Positions 51,426-62,230 of a DNA stretch of 64,000 bases are shown piece by piece (positions within the stretch are counted from its first letter, which is position 1; each line of letters begins with the position of its first letter). This DNA is from Bufo bufo (Eukaryota; Chordata; Amphibia; Anura; Bufonidae). The notes below the pieces were generated by a model, which saw only the letters and a program-made list of their open reading frames with translations, had not been told where the DNA came from and did not search any database. A program made the position numbers and the translations under genes. The DNA is taken from assembly GCF_905171765.1 (NCBI RefSeq), contig NC_053391.1, positions 154,685,565 to 154,749,564 on the forward strand. Reading direction: 5' to 3'.

Positions 51426-52988
51426 TGCGTGCAGAATTATTAGGCAAATGAGTATTTTGACCACATCATCCTCTTTATGCATGTTGTCTTACTCCAAGCT
51501 GTATAGGCTCGAAAGCCTACTACCAATTAAGCATATTAGGTGATGTGCATCTCTGTAATGAGAAGGGGTGTGGTCTAATGACATCAACACCCTATATTAG
51601 GTGTGCATAATTATTAGGCAACTTCCTTTCCTTTGGCAAAATGGGTCAAAAGAAGGACTTGACAGGCTCAGAAAAGTCAAAAATAGTGAGATATCTTGCA
51701 GAGGGATGCAGCACTCTTAAAATTGCAAAGCTTCTGAAGCGTGATCATCGAACAATCAAGCGTTTCATTCAAAATAGTCAACAGGGTCGCAAGAAGCGTG
51801 TGGAAAAACCAAGGCGCAAAATAACTGCCCATGAACTGAGAAAAGTCAAGCGTGCAGCTGCCAAGATGCCACTTGCCACCAGTTTGGCCATATTTCAGAG
51901 CTGCAACATCACTGGAGTGCCCAAAAGCACAAGGTGTGCAATACTCAGAGACATGGCCAAGGTAAGAAAGGCTGAAAGACGACCACCACTGAACAAGACA
52001 CACAAGCTGAAACGTCAAGACTGGGCCAAGAAATATCTCAAGACTGATTTTTCTAAGGTTTTATGGACTGATGAAATGAGAGTGAGTCTTGATGGGCCAG
52101 ATGGATGGGCCCGTGGCTAGATTGGTAAAGGGCAGAGAGCTCCAGTCCGACTCAGACGCCAGCAAGGTGGAGGTGGAGTACTGGTTTGGGCTGGTATCAT
52201 CAAAGATGAGCTTGTGGGGCCTTTTCGGGTTGAGGATGGAGTCAAGCTCAACTCCCAGTCCTACTGCCAGTTTCTGGAAGACACCTTCTTCTTAAAGCAG
52301 TGGTACAGGAAGAAGTCTGCATCCTTCAAGAAAAACATGATTTTCATGCAGGACAATGCTCCATCACACGCGTCCAAGTACTCCACAGCGTGGCTGGCAA
52401 GAAAGGGTATAAAAGAAGAAAATCTAATGACATGGCCTCCTTGTTCACCTGATCTGAACCCCATTGAGAACCTGTGGTCCATCATCAAATGTGAGATTTA
52501 CAAGGAGGGAAAACAGTACACCTCTCTGAACAGTGTCTGGGAGGCTGTGGTTGCTGCTGCACGCAATGTTGATGGTGAACAGATCAAAACACTGACAGAA
52601 TCCATGGATGGCAGGCTTTTGAGGGTCCTTGCAAAGAAAGGGGGCTATATTGGTCACTGATTTGTTTTTGTTTTGTTTTTGAATGTCAGAAATGTATATT
52701 TGTGAATGTTGAGATGTTATATTGGTTTCACTGGTAAAAATAAATAATTGAAATGGGTATATATTTGTTTTTTGTTAAGTTGCCTAATAATTATGCACAG
52801 TAATAGTCACCTGCACACACAGATATCCCCCTAAAATAGCTAAAACTAAAAACAAACTAAAAGCTACTTCCAAAAATATTCAGCTTTGATATTAATGAGT
52901 TTTTTGGGTTCATTGAGAACATGGTTGTTGTTCAATAATAAAATTAATCCTCAAAAATACAACTTGCCTAATAATTCTGCACTCCCTG
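51423..52988 (+). mobile_element. Tc1-like DD37E transposon, copy A
   Basis: Termini CACTGCGTGCAGAATTATTA on the left and, reversed, CAGGGAGTGCAGAATTATTA on the right, with TA borders (51421-51422, 52989-52990). The transposase is nearly identical to that of copy B at 58503-60065 but has one nonsense codon. A longer imperfect repeat ending ATTATTAGGCAAC lies inside each end (51612 and 52777). Spacing and termini resemble the TRT-type DD37E group of Tc1 elements, an assignment from memory. Confidence 0.9.
51641..52660 (+). pseudogene. DD37E transposase copy A, premature stop
   Basis: The first part (51641-52120) has the helix-turn-helix LKIAKLLKRDHRTIKRF and the first aspartate in VLWTDEMRVS, and ends at TAG where copy B has tryptophan 160. 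The rest is open to 52660 with IFMQDNAPSHAS and PDLNPIENLW. One extra in-frame codon is present relative to copy B (TFFLKQW for TFFKQW). The single G-to-A-type change is the only break visible. Confidence 0.9.
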
Positions 52989-52990
52989 TA

Positions 52991-53687
52991 TATAGTATTT
53001 TTTTATACAGCTCAAATGAGCTTTATTTGCTGAAACTGAAATACCCCCTTTAAAAATACAGTAAGCCCATAAACACATTAAAATGGGAAACATTGTGTCT
53101 ATGGTTAGACAGTTTATTGTGCTTTTAACAAATGCTTTTTCTAATCTGTGAATGCAATTGCTTTCATCTCCATCACATTTTCTTTCAAATTAAATTAAGA
53201 ACTTTTAGAGGTCCTTACTTTACATTTAGCTAAACTTTTTAATCAGTTGCTGCTGATCGGTTCACCTGTTAGTAAACAGCTAAATTTGTTGATTGGTGAA
53301 GGTATAATTATAAATTAGGTACTGAAGCATGAGAAAACATGGCATATTTTGTACATGGTAAAAAAAAAAATGCATATCTTAATTCGATTCTCAGAAGTTA
53401 TAGAATGCTTAAATTCATACTTTCTAAAAAAAAATATATATAATTTAAATAACATTTATACATGGCCTACAGGCAACAAAATAATATTTGAAGAAAGCAA
53501 CCCAAATGTAGACTGCCTTTCACCGGTCTCACAATATCTTTTAAAAGTCATATTGATGTAACATTAGTCAGAAAAGGAAGTGTTCATTCAGGGCTGTTTA
53601 AACAAATTGATTGGCCCAGAGCAAAAAATGTATGAGTGGGTCCCTACCTTCCTTAATATTCTGATATTCTTTTTAGAGAAGCAACCC
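52991..53687. other. Unassigned stretch
   Basis: AT-rich and without a recognisable family signature. It includes (A)n runs near 53360 and the short phrase TTATACAGCTCAAATGAGCTTTATT near 53003, a weak inverted repeat. Confidence 0.4.
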
Positions 53688-53691
53688 TTAA

Positions 53692-53734
53692 AAGGGTTGT
53701 CCACTTTTTTATTTTGATGACCTATTCTCCTTTG
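53692..53734. mobile_element. TTAA MITE terminus, fragment
   Basis: TTAA at 53688-53691 is followed by AAGGGTTGTCCACTTTTTTA, a terminus of the same type as the MITE at 14703. It is cut after about 40 bp by the Tc1 remnant. Confidence 0.45.
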
Positions 53735-55056
53735 CAAAAAAGCATCTAAAGGACTCTCAGACTGTGAGAAGCAAGATTATCTGGTGTGATGAAACAAAGA
53801 TTGAACTTTTTGGCTTCAATTTTAAGCATCACGTCTGGAGGAAGCCAGGCATTGGCCAATACCAGCCTAAAGTCAAGCATGGTGGTGGGAGCATTTTGCA
53901 ATGGAGGTGTTTTTAAGTGACTGGGACAGAGAGACTTTCACACTAGAGTTGTTAGAATCCAGCAGGCAGTTCTGTTGCTGGAACTGCCTGCTGGATCCAG
54001 AAATCCGTATGTAAACGGATATGTTTTTTTTTTGGATCTGGATCCAGATTCCGGTGTCATCCGGAATAACAGATTCGGTATTAAATTTTTTTAAAGAAAG
54101 AAAGAACTGTGCATGCACAGACCGGAAAACCAGAACCGGCCTTGCGGCAATTTCCGGAACACTTGCTACCGGATCCGGCATTAATACATTTCAATGGAAA
54201 TTAATGCCGGCAAGTGCGGTAGTTTTCAGGAATTTTGGCCAGAAAAAATTCCACAGCAAGCTGCGTTTTTTTGTCCGGTCAAATACCATACAAGGGACGG
54301 AATGGAAGACATCCTGATGCATACTGAACGGATTGCTTTCCATTCAGAATGCATTGGGACAAAACAGAAGCCTTTTTTTTCTAGTATTGAGACCCTTTAC
54401 CCGATTTCAATACCGGAAAAGAATAACGCTAGTGTGAAAGTACCCTAAGGGATGTGGGAATGCTGAATAGAGCAAAGTACGGAGATATTCTTTATGAAAA
54501 CCTGATCTAGAGTGCTCTGGACCTCAGATTGGGACAAAGGTTAACCTGAAATCGAGACAATGACCCTAAGTACACAACCAAGACAACACAGAAGTGGGTT
54601 AAGAACAACTCTGTGAATGTCCTTGAGTTGCCCAGCCAGAGCCCTGACTTAAACCCAATCGAACATCTCTGGAGAAACCTGAAAATGGCTGTCCACCGAC
54701 AGTCCCAATCCAACCTGACAGAGCTTAAAAGGATCTGCAGAGAAGAATGGCAGAAATCCCCAAATCCAGATATGAAAACCTTGTGGCATCATACCCAAGA
54801 AGAATGGAGGCTATAATCGCTGCCAAAGGTGCTTCAACTAACTATAAAATAAAAGGGTCTGTTAATGCAATATTTTAGTTTTTCGTATTTAATAAATTAG
54901 CAAAGATTTCAAAAATTACTTTTTTTTCACTTTGTTATTATGGGTAACTGAATGCAGAATGATGGGGAAAAGGTTGAACTTTTTTATTTTAACATAAAAC
55001 TGCAATATAACAAAATGTGAAAAAAGAAAGGGTCTGAAGACTTTCTAAATGCACTG
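53735..55056 (+). mobile_element. Tc1-like DD34E remnant, 5'-truncated
   Basis: The left part encodes KIIWCDETKIELFGFN (first catalytic aspartate) and KVKHGGGSI. After a nested MITE the right part encodes NDPKYTTKTTQKWVKNN and SPDLNPIEHLWRNLK (second acidic pair, 34-residue spacing) and continues to the transposase end at about 54816. The right terminus, AAATGCACTGTA reversed to TACAGTGCATTT, is bordered by TA at 55057-55058. The helix-turn-helix half and the left terminus are absent. Many substitutions show that it is old. Confidence 0.82.
53933..54445. mobile_element. MITE nested in the Tc1 remnant
   Basis: Left end GACTTTCACACTAGAGTT and, reversed, right end GGGTACTTTCACACTAGCGTT form inverted repeats. 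Inward palindromes include the pair CAGGCAGTTC / GAACTGCCTG. TAA borders the right end (54446-54448); the left border has decayed. It separates TGGGACAG from GGGATGTGGGAA of the Tc1 gene, which are adjacent in intact relatives. Confidence 0.7.
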
Positions 55057-55058
55057 TA

Positions 55059-56332
55059 TAAATGGTGTATACTTTTATTATGGAATTTAATTGTGGTATA
55101 GCTGCCTAAACATGAGCATAGCAGTGTCCCTGAGTTTTAAAATATAGTTTGCATAATGGCTGTAATTCATTATAATAACTTTGGGTTTCTTTAATTTCTT
55201 TCTTAGCCATATTATTCCATGTTTCAGCTGGACAGCTAGATGCATTTCTCTCATAAGTAGTGGATGTCTCTCTACGGAATCTTCCAGCATTTTACTGCAG
55301 TGACCTAACTTCCCTTATTTCTCACTGTCTTTGTTTTCTTATAGGGAGCTCACAAAGCTCATGGGGAGGGGTGGTGGGTTGTTAGACTCACAGACACACA
55401 GGAGATTCTCTGGTCATCAAAAGCTGTGTAGAGGCAGTGCTTCTATCATGCTCCGGAGCTCAGCTAGCTCTGATATGCTCATTTTTACTGTAAAACATCT
55501 CTGTTATTAGAGACAGATCAAGCCTAACAGGCAGTGGACTGCAAATTAGTTGGAAGTGAGACCCTAGTGGTCATGACTTTTTCCAGGTGGATGCAGGCAG
55601 ATTTTTCAAATGAAATGATTTAGAAATTCGCTAATTCCACCATTAAATTGTGTGAAAGTAAAGTGTTTTAGCATAGCAAATGAATCTGTTTGTTGCTATT
55701 GTGGAAAGTATGTATCCAGAGCTACTAATGTACTAAATAAATGTAGTGTTAATTCAAAAGAGCAACTCATTCTAATATATATTCATGAAATTTTACTTTT
55801 ACACTTGAAAATGTTATGTTTGACTAGGTAATAGAGTACATGTGGGGTTTTTCTTTTTTGCATTCTTAATTTTTATCATATTGTTCTGACTTCTATGTTT
55901 TAGCAGGACACCTGAGGGGGGAAAAAAATCAAATATAGGTCCTTGTGAATATTTCCTTTCAGTCCTTCAATTATCTTTGCTGCTGAGATGGTTCTTCTCA
56001 GTCACTGCAGCCTGCTGAGCAGCATCTGAGAGAGGATGCAGCAATAAGAACAATCACTAGAAGGAACTGTCTGCAAATGCACATATGGCAGATTTGTTGC
56101 AGAAATTGTGTTGACTGTCCCATTTTTATGAATGGAGTGTGCAGAAAAGTATATGCTTGCAGCCCAAATGAGTCTATTTAAATCAATGAAACAGATTTTC
56201 AGTCAGATACATTTTCTAAATATGAATGTAGCTTTTATTGACAGAACCTGACGACTGATGTGACTGTTTGTAGTCTGAATCTATTAACTAAGTAAGATAT
56301 AGCTGTAGGCACCAACTTATCTAAACATGAAC
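55059..56332. other. Unassigned stretch, 1.3 kb
   Basis: I see no gene, terminal repeat or tandem array. Minus-strand open stretch 55290-55087 has no known motif. This is one of the few parts of the window that may be unique DNA. Confidence 0.4.
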
Positions 56333-56336
56333 TTAA

Positions 56337-56825
56337 AGGGAGCCTGTCAACAGTTTTACTCCCTCACATTTTTTGGACAGTGCTGTATAGGTAATGGGGA
56401 GAGCAGTATAATCCTACCTGGGGTGATGGTCATGCAGCATGCATAATCAAGAAATATAGCTTTTAATCCCCCCTTCCCCCAGTGTCATGAACACAACTGG
56501 AGGTGGTCCATTTGTGTTCAGTACCCTCAGTTCTCTACATTGAATAGTTCCCCATCCCTTCCTCTCTGCTTTGAGTGACTTCTGCAGCATACAATCTGGA
56601 GACTTCTAGAGCTGAGGGAAGGGGCTGGGAAAGTATTCAGCACAAGGAGCCAAGGGAACTCAACATCAGGAGGCCACCACTGTGGCACTTGCAAATGCAT
56701 AGATTAAAAGTTAGATTTCTTGTCATGCAACTAAGATGACCATCATCTGAAGTGTGGTTATACTGCTCACCTTGTATATAGTGCTCTCCATAGTATTGAT
56801 GTCTCAAACTGCTGACAGATTCTCT
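56337..56825. mobile_element. TTAA MITE
   Basis: Left end AGGGAGCCTGTCAACAGTTT and, reversed, right end AGAGAATCTGTCAGCAGTTT match as inverted repeats, with TTAA at both borders (56333-56336, 56826-56829). It is about 490 bp with no coding sequence. A piggyBac-type transposase would be the expected mobiliser. Confidence 0.8.
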
Positions 56826-56829
56826 TTAA

Positions 56830-57135
56830 GACCTCGTGCATATGACCGTATGCATTTTGCAATACCCAAATTGTGTATCCCCAAAATACGGATACCGTTA
56901 ATGTTGCATCTGCATTTTTTGCGGACCCATTGACTTCAATGGGTCCCTGGTCCACATTTTACAGCCAAATATAAGGCATGTTTTTTTTTTCATGGATCAG
57001 TCGTGCTTTCCACATCCATATGTCTGTTCTGCAAAAAGACAGAATATGTCCACAAAATGCGCCCCAGGGAACCATTGAAGTGAATAGGTCTGCAAAGAAA
57101 TGCAGATGGTCCACCGTATTTTACAGATCCATAAA
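56830..57135. mobile_element. MITE fragment with CCTCGTGCATATGACCG terminus
   Basis: The left terminus GACCTCGTGCATATGACCGT is of the same class as the GGGCTCATGCAC end near 5052. Internal phrases TTTTGCGGACCCATTGACTT and CAATGGGTCCCTGG are typical of that MITE group. No matching right terminus was found. Confidence 0.5.
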
Positions 57136-58500
57136 GTGGATGGTCCAAGACTATTACAGATTTCAAAGTTCTAACTGGAATTTAGTTTTACTATTTTATA
57201 AGATTATACAATAGATTTTGGAAGTACTGCTGGTATTCTCAAATGCTACTAAAACCTGTGACAAATAGTTTGGATACCAGTGAAACCTTATTTGGATACC
57301 AGTGAAACCTAATATAGTTAGACAATATTCTATTTCACACACTATAAAGCTGCATGTACACAATGCTCTGTGATTGTCCTTGTTTAACGTTAGATGAATT
57401 TTATTGTAAGCTATCAAAGCAAAAAATCTATTAGCAGGTTTCATGTGAGCTCAACAATCATTACATTAAATACATGCCTAGTAGTCAATCTTATTTTTGC
57501 ACATTATATTTATAAAGCTAATGTATGCAAAAGATAATGTATAGAGCCAACTTAATATGTACCTGTAACAGGCTGTTTCAATAGTAAAAAAAAAAAGATA
57601 AAAAAATAAAGTAAACTATATAAAGAATAAACAGATTTGCCCATGCTTACCTTTCCATACCTCTATTTAAAGGGGTATTGAAGTATTACTGTGTTGTTGT
57701 TTTTTTTAACAGATATTATCGTGTAGTTGGTTATCTCATGTATACCTTACCCATGCTTTTGTAAGGAAATACAACGGTCACTGTTGGGAAACACAGTCAG
57801 CATCTCTGAAACTCCAACTAGTCTTCCTTAACTACTCCAGGTGGTATGAAGCTAAGGCTACAAGAGCACTCCAGAGGCTTCTGCAAGGCGAAATGGACAT
57901 GGCTGTTAAGGACCCAAGTTATGTCTGCAGAGTAACATAGCAAAAAATTGGTGCAAGCTCGCTAGAAGCAGACCTACAAGAATGACTGGTGAACAAAGTG
58001 GCACAGAAGCAAGGCCAGAACCAGATGGGTAAATCCAAAACAGCAGATGAGGGATTAATCCATAAACTAGCCATGGTCAAAATGCCAGGAGAATCAGTAG
58101 ACACTAATGTAGCAGAAAAGGGGTTAATCCAGAAACTAGCCATGGCCAGGAGACCAGAAGTATTAGTTGAAGCCAAACACAGGGGTAAATCCCGAAAAAA
58201 GCCATTGTCAGCACACATAGGGGTAATAAACAGCTCTTAAGTTCAGGTACAAAGCACAGACATACAAACAGAGCCAGAGACAGACTGAGAATTTAAAGTG
58301 GCCTTGAAAAAATTATTAAAAGTGGTCCCATTTTGTAGACAGGCTCAAAGTGACAGTACAGCACAAAATAACTGATGACAGTAATTCAATTGAATTCATG
58401 AAGGGGATCTGTGGCCACTGCTAATTGTGCGGATCTCAGCCCCCTGTAAGAGATCAGGTGCTGCCAGGCAGCAGGAGGCCGTTATGTCCACAGTTCTCAG
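57136..58500. other. Mostly unassigned stretch
   Basis: No gene was recognised. A TTAA-type MITE end (TTAAAGGGGTATTG) is visible near 57667. A ~66-bp segment is repeated imperfectly at about 58047-58075 and 58117-58145 (TTAATCC.GAAACTAGCCATGG), which keeps an 83-residue frame open (57989-58240) without a known motif. Possibly a degraded retroelement. Confidence 0.4.
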
Positions 58501-58502
58501 TA

Positions 58503-60065
58503 CAGGGAGTGCAGAATTATTAGGCAAGTTGTATTTTTGAGGATTAATTTTATTATTGAACAACAACCATTTTCTCAATGAACCCAAAAAACTCATTAAT
58601 ATCAAAGCTGAATATTTTTGGAAGTAGTTTTTAGTTTGTTTTTAGTTTTAGCTATTTTAGGGGGATATCTGTGTGTGCAGGTGACTATTACTGTGCATAA
58701 TTATTAGACAACTTAACAAAAAACAAATATATACCCATTTCAAATATTTATTTTTACCAGTGAAACCAATATAACATCTCAACATTCACAAATATACATT
58801 TCTGACATTCAAAAACAAAACAAATACAAATCAGTGACCAATATAGCCACCTTTCTTTGCAAGGACACTCAAAAGCCTGCCATCCATGGATTCTGTCAGT
58901 GTTTTGATCTGTTCACCATCAACATTGCGTGCAGCAGCAACCACAGCCTCCCAGACACTGTTCAGAGAGGTGTACTGTTTTCCCTCCTTGTAAATCTCAC
59001 ATTTGATGATGGACCACAGGTTCTCAATGGGGTTCAGATCAGGTGAACAAGGAGGCCATGTCATTAGATTTTCTTCTTTTATACCCTTTCTTGCCAGCCA
59101 CGCTGTGGAGTACTTGGACGCGTGTGATGGAGCATTGTCCTGCATGAAAATCATGTTTTTCTTGAAGGATGCAGATTTCTTCCTGTACCACTGCTTGAAG
59201 AAGGTGTCTTCCATAAACTGGCAGTAGGACTGGGAGTTGAGCTTGACTCCATCCTCAACCCGAAAAGGCCCCACAAGCTCATCTTTGATAATACCAGCCC
59301 AAACCAGTACTCCACCTCCACCTTGCTGGCGTCTGAGTCTGACTGGAGCTCTCTGCCCTTTACCAATCCAGCCACGGGCCCATCCATCTGGCCCATCAAG
59401 ACTCACTCTCATTTCATCAGTCCATAAAACCTTAGAAAAATCAGTCTTGAGATATTTCTTGGCCCAGTCTTGACGTTTCAGCTTGTGTGTCTTGTTCAGT
59501 GGTGGTCGTCTTTCAGCCTTTCTTACCTTGGCCATGTCTCTGAGTATTGCACACCTTGTGCTTTTGGGCACTCCAGTGATGTTGCAGCTCTGAAATATGG
59601 CCAAACTGGTGGCAAGTGGCATCTTGGCAGCGGCACGCTTGACTTTTCTCAGTTCATGGGCAGTTATTTTGCGCCTTGGTTTTTCCACACGCTTCTTGCG
59701 ACCGTGATGACTATTTTGAATGAAACGCTTGATTGTTCGATGATCACGCTTCAGAAGCTTTGCAATTTTAAGAGTGCTGCATCCCTCTGCAAGATATCTC
59801 ACTATTTTTGACTTTTCTGAGCCTGTCAAGTCCTTCTTTTGACCCATTTTGCCAAAGGAAAGGAAGTTGCCTAATAATTATGCAAACCTAATATAGGGTG
59901 TTGATGTCATTAGACCACACCCCTTCTCATTACAGAGATGCACATCACCTAATATGCTTAATTGGCAGTAGGCTTTCGAGCCTATACAGCTTGGAGTAAG
60001 ACAACATGCATAAAGAGGATGATGTGGTCAAAATACTCATTTGCCTAATAATTCAGCACTCCCTG
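58503..60065 (-). mobile_element. Tc1-like DD37E transposon, copy B, apparently intact
   Basis: 1563 bp bordered by TA (58501-58502, 60066-60067). Termini CAGGGAGTGCAGAATTATTA (left) and, reversed, CAGGGAGTGCTGAATTATTA (right) are near-perfect inverted repeats, and inner repeats ending TTGCCTAATAATTATGCA lie around 58693 and 59868. The single gene is uninterrupted. Compared with copy A, both termini and the gene are better preserved. The element has everything a Tc1-type transposon is expected to have. Confidence 0.93.
58831..59847 (-). CDS. DD37E Tc1-like transposase, full length
   Basis: 338 residues from ATG 59847 to the stop at 58831, the normal size for Tc1/mariner. Residues 15-45 hold the first helix-turn-helix (CSTLKIAKLLKRDHRTIKRF). 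A basic stretch (49-62) and a second helical DNA-binding part (about 65-105, with GVPKSTRCAIL) follow. The catalytic triad is D144 (VLWTDEMR), D237 (FMQDNAPSH) and E275 (PIENLW), with exactly 37 residues between the last two, hence DD37E. A glycine-rich box lies at 176-179. The family excises and reinserts its element at TA in the nucleus. The start is supported by a colinear match to copy A. No stop or shift is present. Confidence 0.92.
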   Translation of the reverse strand: MGQKKDLTGSEKSKIVRYLAEGCSTLKIAKLLKRDHRTIKRFIQNSHHGRKKRVEKPRRKITAHELRKVKRAAAKMPLATSLAIFQSCNITGVPKSTRCAILRDMAKVRKAERRPPLNKTHKLKRQDWAKKYLKTDFSKVLWTDEMRVSLDGPDGWARGWIGKGQRAPVRLRRQQGGGGVLVWAGIIKDELVGPFRVEDGVKLNSQSYCQFMEDTFFKQWYRKKSASFKKNMIFMQDNAPSHASKYSTAWLARKGIKEENLMTWPPCSPDLNPIENLWSIIKCEIYKEGKQYTSLNSVWEAVVAAARNVDGEQIKTLTESMDGRLLSVLAKKGGYIGH

Positions 60066-60067
60066 TA

Positions 60068-60245
60068 TATTCTAACTTGAAGCGTCCCCATCACTATGGG
60101 AACGCCTCTGTGTTAGAATATACTGTCGGATCTGAGTTTTCACGATCAAACTCAAATCTGATGGTATATTCTAACATAGAGGCGTTCCCATGGTGATGAG
60201 GATGCTTCAAGTTAAAATATACCATCGGATTGGAGAAAACTCTGA
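60068..60245. repeat. Fold-back repeat
   Basis: Two arms, about 60070-60122 and 60163-60218, are inverted copies with few mismatches (TTCTAACTTGAAGCGTCC, GGGAACGCCTCT and their reverse complements). Between and beyond them lies GGTATATT with TCTGATTCGATGG variants, a second nested inverted repeat. It resembles the interior of a hAT-type MITE whose right end is the next feature. Confidence 0.7.
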
Positions 60246-60353
60246 TTCGATGGTATATTAATATTACCCGAACACCGAACCCGAACACCGGGTGCCGAAC
60301 ACCATAAAATTCGGTACGAACACGAACTCTACAGTTTGGGTTCGCTCAACCCT
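60246..60353. mobile_element. hAT right terminus (CCGAAC-rich)
   Basis: The sequence is rich in CCGAACACCG repeats and ends GGTTCGCTCAACCCTAG, the inverse of the left terminus at 35247. No second terminus of this copy was identified nearby. Confidence 0.6.
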
Positions 60354-60439
60354 AGGGATGTCTTGTACCATATTCCAATTTATACTAATACCATGTCCCG
60401 AAATAGATTCCAATAAATAGTGAAGTTTTTGCATTACAA

Positions 60440-61560
60440 CTATAATGCACAGTGCCCACCCCAGAGAGACCCCGCATTTGACCGTCTGTTCAAAATTAGG
60501 CCCGTCCTTGACCACTTCAACGCAAAGTTTTCAGAAGTGTAGACCCCAGAACAAAATGTCTGCATAGACGAATGCCTGTTACTTTTCAAAGGGAGGGCAA
60601 GATTCCGCCAGTACCTGCCCAGCAAGCAGGCAAGGTATGGCATAAAACTGTATAAAATCTATGAGAGTAGCTCTGGGTACACTCACAAGTTCCGGGTTTA
60701 TAATAGGAAGGACATCGGAATTGAACCCCCAGAATGCTCCCCCCGTCCTAGGAGTTAGTGGGAAGATAGTGTGGGACTTACTGCACCCACTGCTGGATAA
60801 GGGTTACCATCTATACGCAGATAATTACTACACGAGCATACCACTGTTCCGGTCACGGAGTTCCAGGGGTACTGTGGCGTGCAGCACAGTACACAAAAAT
60901 CAGAGAGGCCTCCCTAGATCCCTGGTAGGACAACCACTAAGAAAAAGAGATAGCCGTGCTCTCCTCAATGAGAACATGTTGGTGGTTAAGTACAAGGACA
61001 AGAGATTTGTCCTTGTACAGACCACTATTCACAGTAACACCAGCTCCCGTGCCGCTGTACGTGATACCTCTACCACTGTCCCCAAACCAGACTGCATTCT
61101 GGATTACAACAGGAAGATGGGCGGGGTTGATCTTTCAGATTAAGTTCTGAAGCCCTACAGTGCTACACGAAAAACAAAAGTGTGGTACAAAAAGATGGCC
61201 GTACAATGCATACGTACTATTTAGATCTAGAGGCCAGACAAGAACATTCCTACAATTTCAAGAGATGGTGATAAAGGCCCTACTTCTTACAAACCAAGCA
61301 ATGGAGGGCCCAAGTACTTCTGAAAATTACGGTGCCCGAGTTCTACCAAGGCAACATTTCCCTGGTGAAGTCCCCCAAACAGCAAGGAAGGAAAGGACCC
61401 AAAAAAGATGCAGCGTGTGTTCCTAAAGGGGAAAAAGGAAAGACACCATTTACCATTGTGAAACTTGCCCAGAAAAACCTGGTCTATGCATCAAAGATTG
61501 TTTCAGAATCTAACATTCATCCATGGAGCATTAATGTAATTTCATCCTTGATGTACCCTG
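60440..61560 (+). pseudogene. piggyBac-type transposase, broken
   Basis: Translation across frames gives the piggyBac core: FDRLFKIRPVLDHF, CIDECLLLFKGR (first acidic residue), LPSKQARYGIKLYK, then LHPLLDKGYHLYADNYYTS (second catalytic aspartate) and, near the end of that frame, CILDYNRKMGGVDLSD (third). After a stop at 61141-61143 the region continues with YSATRKTKVWYKKM and a cysteine-rich end (KRCSVC, HCETC, CIKDCF), the C-terminal zinc domain. piggyBac enzymes use three aspartates and target TTAA. Stops near 60539 and 61143 and shifts near 60690 and 61410 break it. Element termini were not found. Confidence 0.82.
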
Positions 61561-61564
61561 TAGT

Positions 61565-61786
61565 TTTACCACCTTAAATATCTGATTTAATCCGCATAAC
61601 TTACATATCCACTTTTCACCAACCACTACATATTCATTTCTGTGGAATGTTAGGTCAAAAGTGCCCTTTCTACCCCTTAAAATGTTAATACGGGGGTGCT
61701 CTTTCCGAAATGGGGTCACTTCTTGAGTTTTTTTTATTTCTGGGGACCTCAGGATATTTATTTAATGCGGCATGGCACCTAAAATA
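61565..61786. other. Probable piggyBac 3' flank
   Basis: No coding signal. GGGGTCACTTCTTG and a TGGCACCTAAAATA-type phrase resemble 36490-36560 in the TTAA-type repeat, suggesting that both derive from piggyBac 3' sequence. The phrase is split by the MITE at 61789. Confidence 0.4.
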
Positions 61787-61788
61787 TA

Positions 61789-62151
61789 CAGGTGAAACTC
61801 CAAAAAAATGTAATATCGTGCAAAAGTCCATTTATTACAGTAATGCAAATTAAAAGGAATTGCATTAATTTAGCTTAAAATTTTGTGAAAAGGTTCAATA
61901 TTCTAGGCTCAAAGTGTCAAATTCTAGTCAGCTAATTAACCCATATCCCCTGAGCAAAGGGTACCTCAAAATTGGGACTTTGGGGTTTCATAAGCTGCAA
62001 GCCATAATCATCCAAATTATAACAAATAAAGGCATGAAATATCTCGCTTTGCATGTAAGGAGTCTATCTCATATGTTAGTTTCACCTTTTAAGTTGCATT
62101 ACTGAAATAAATGAACTTTGCATTATATTCAAATTTTTCGAGTTTCACCTG
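61789..62151. mobile_element. Tc1/mariner-type MITE, TA duplication
   Basis: Left end CAGGTGAAACTC and, reversed, right end CAGGTGAAACTC are perfect inverted repeats with TA borders (61787-61788, 62152-62153). The repeats extend inward for about 65 bp (CAAAAGTCCATTTATTACAG against CAAAGTTCATTTATTTCAG). 363 bp, without a gene. Confidence 0.85.
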
Positions 62152-62230
62152 TATGTCTGTTTATTCTGGGTTACAAAAACAAGTTTTTGCACTTTGCTTC
62201 TAGAGCCCTGCTATGTGCCATTACAACAGA

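Noticed and set aside
57989..58240. 83-residue open stretch as a small gene
   Set aside because: It is kept open by an imperfect ~66-bp internal repeat and shows no family motif, signal or conserved context.
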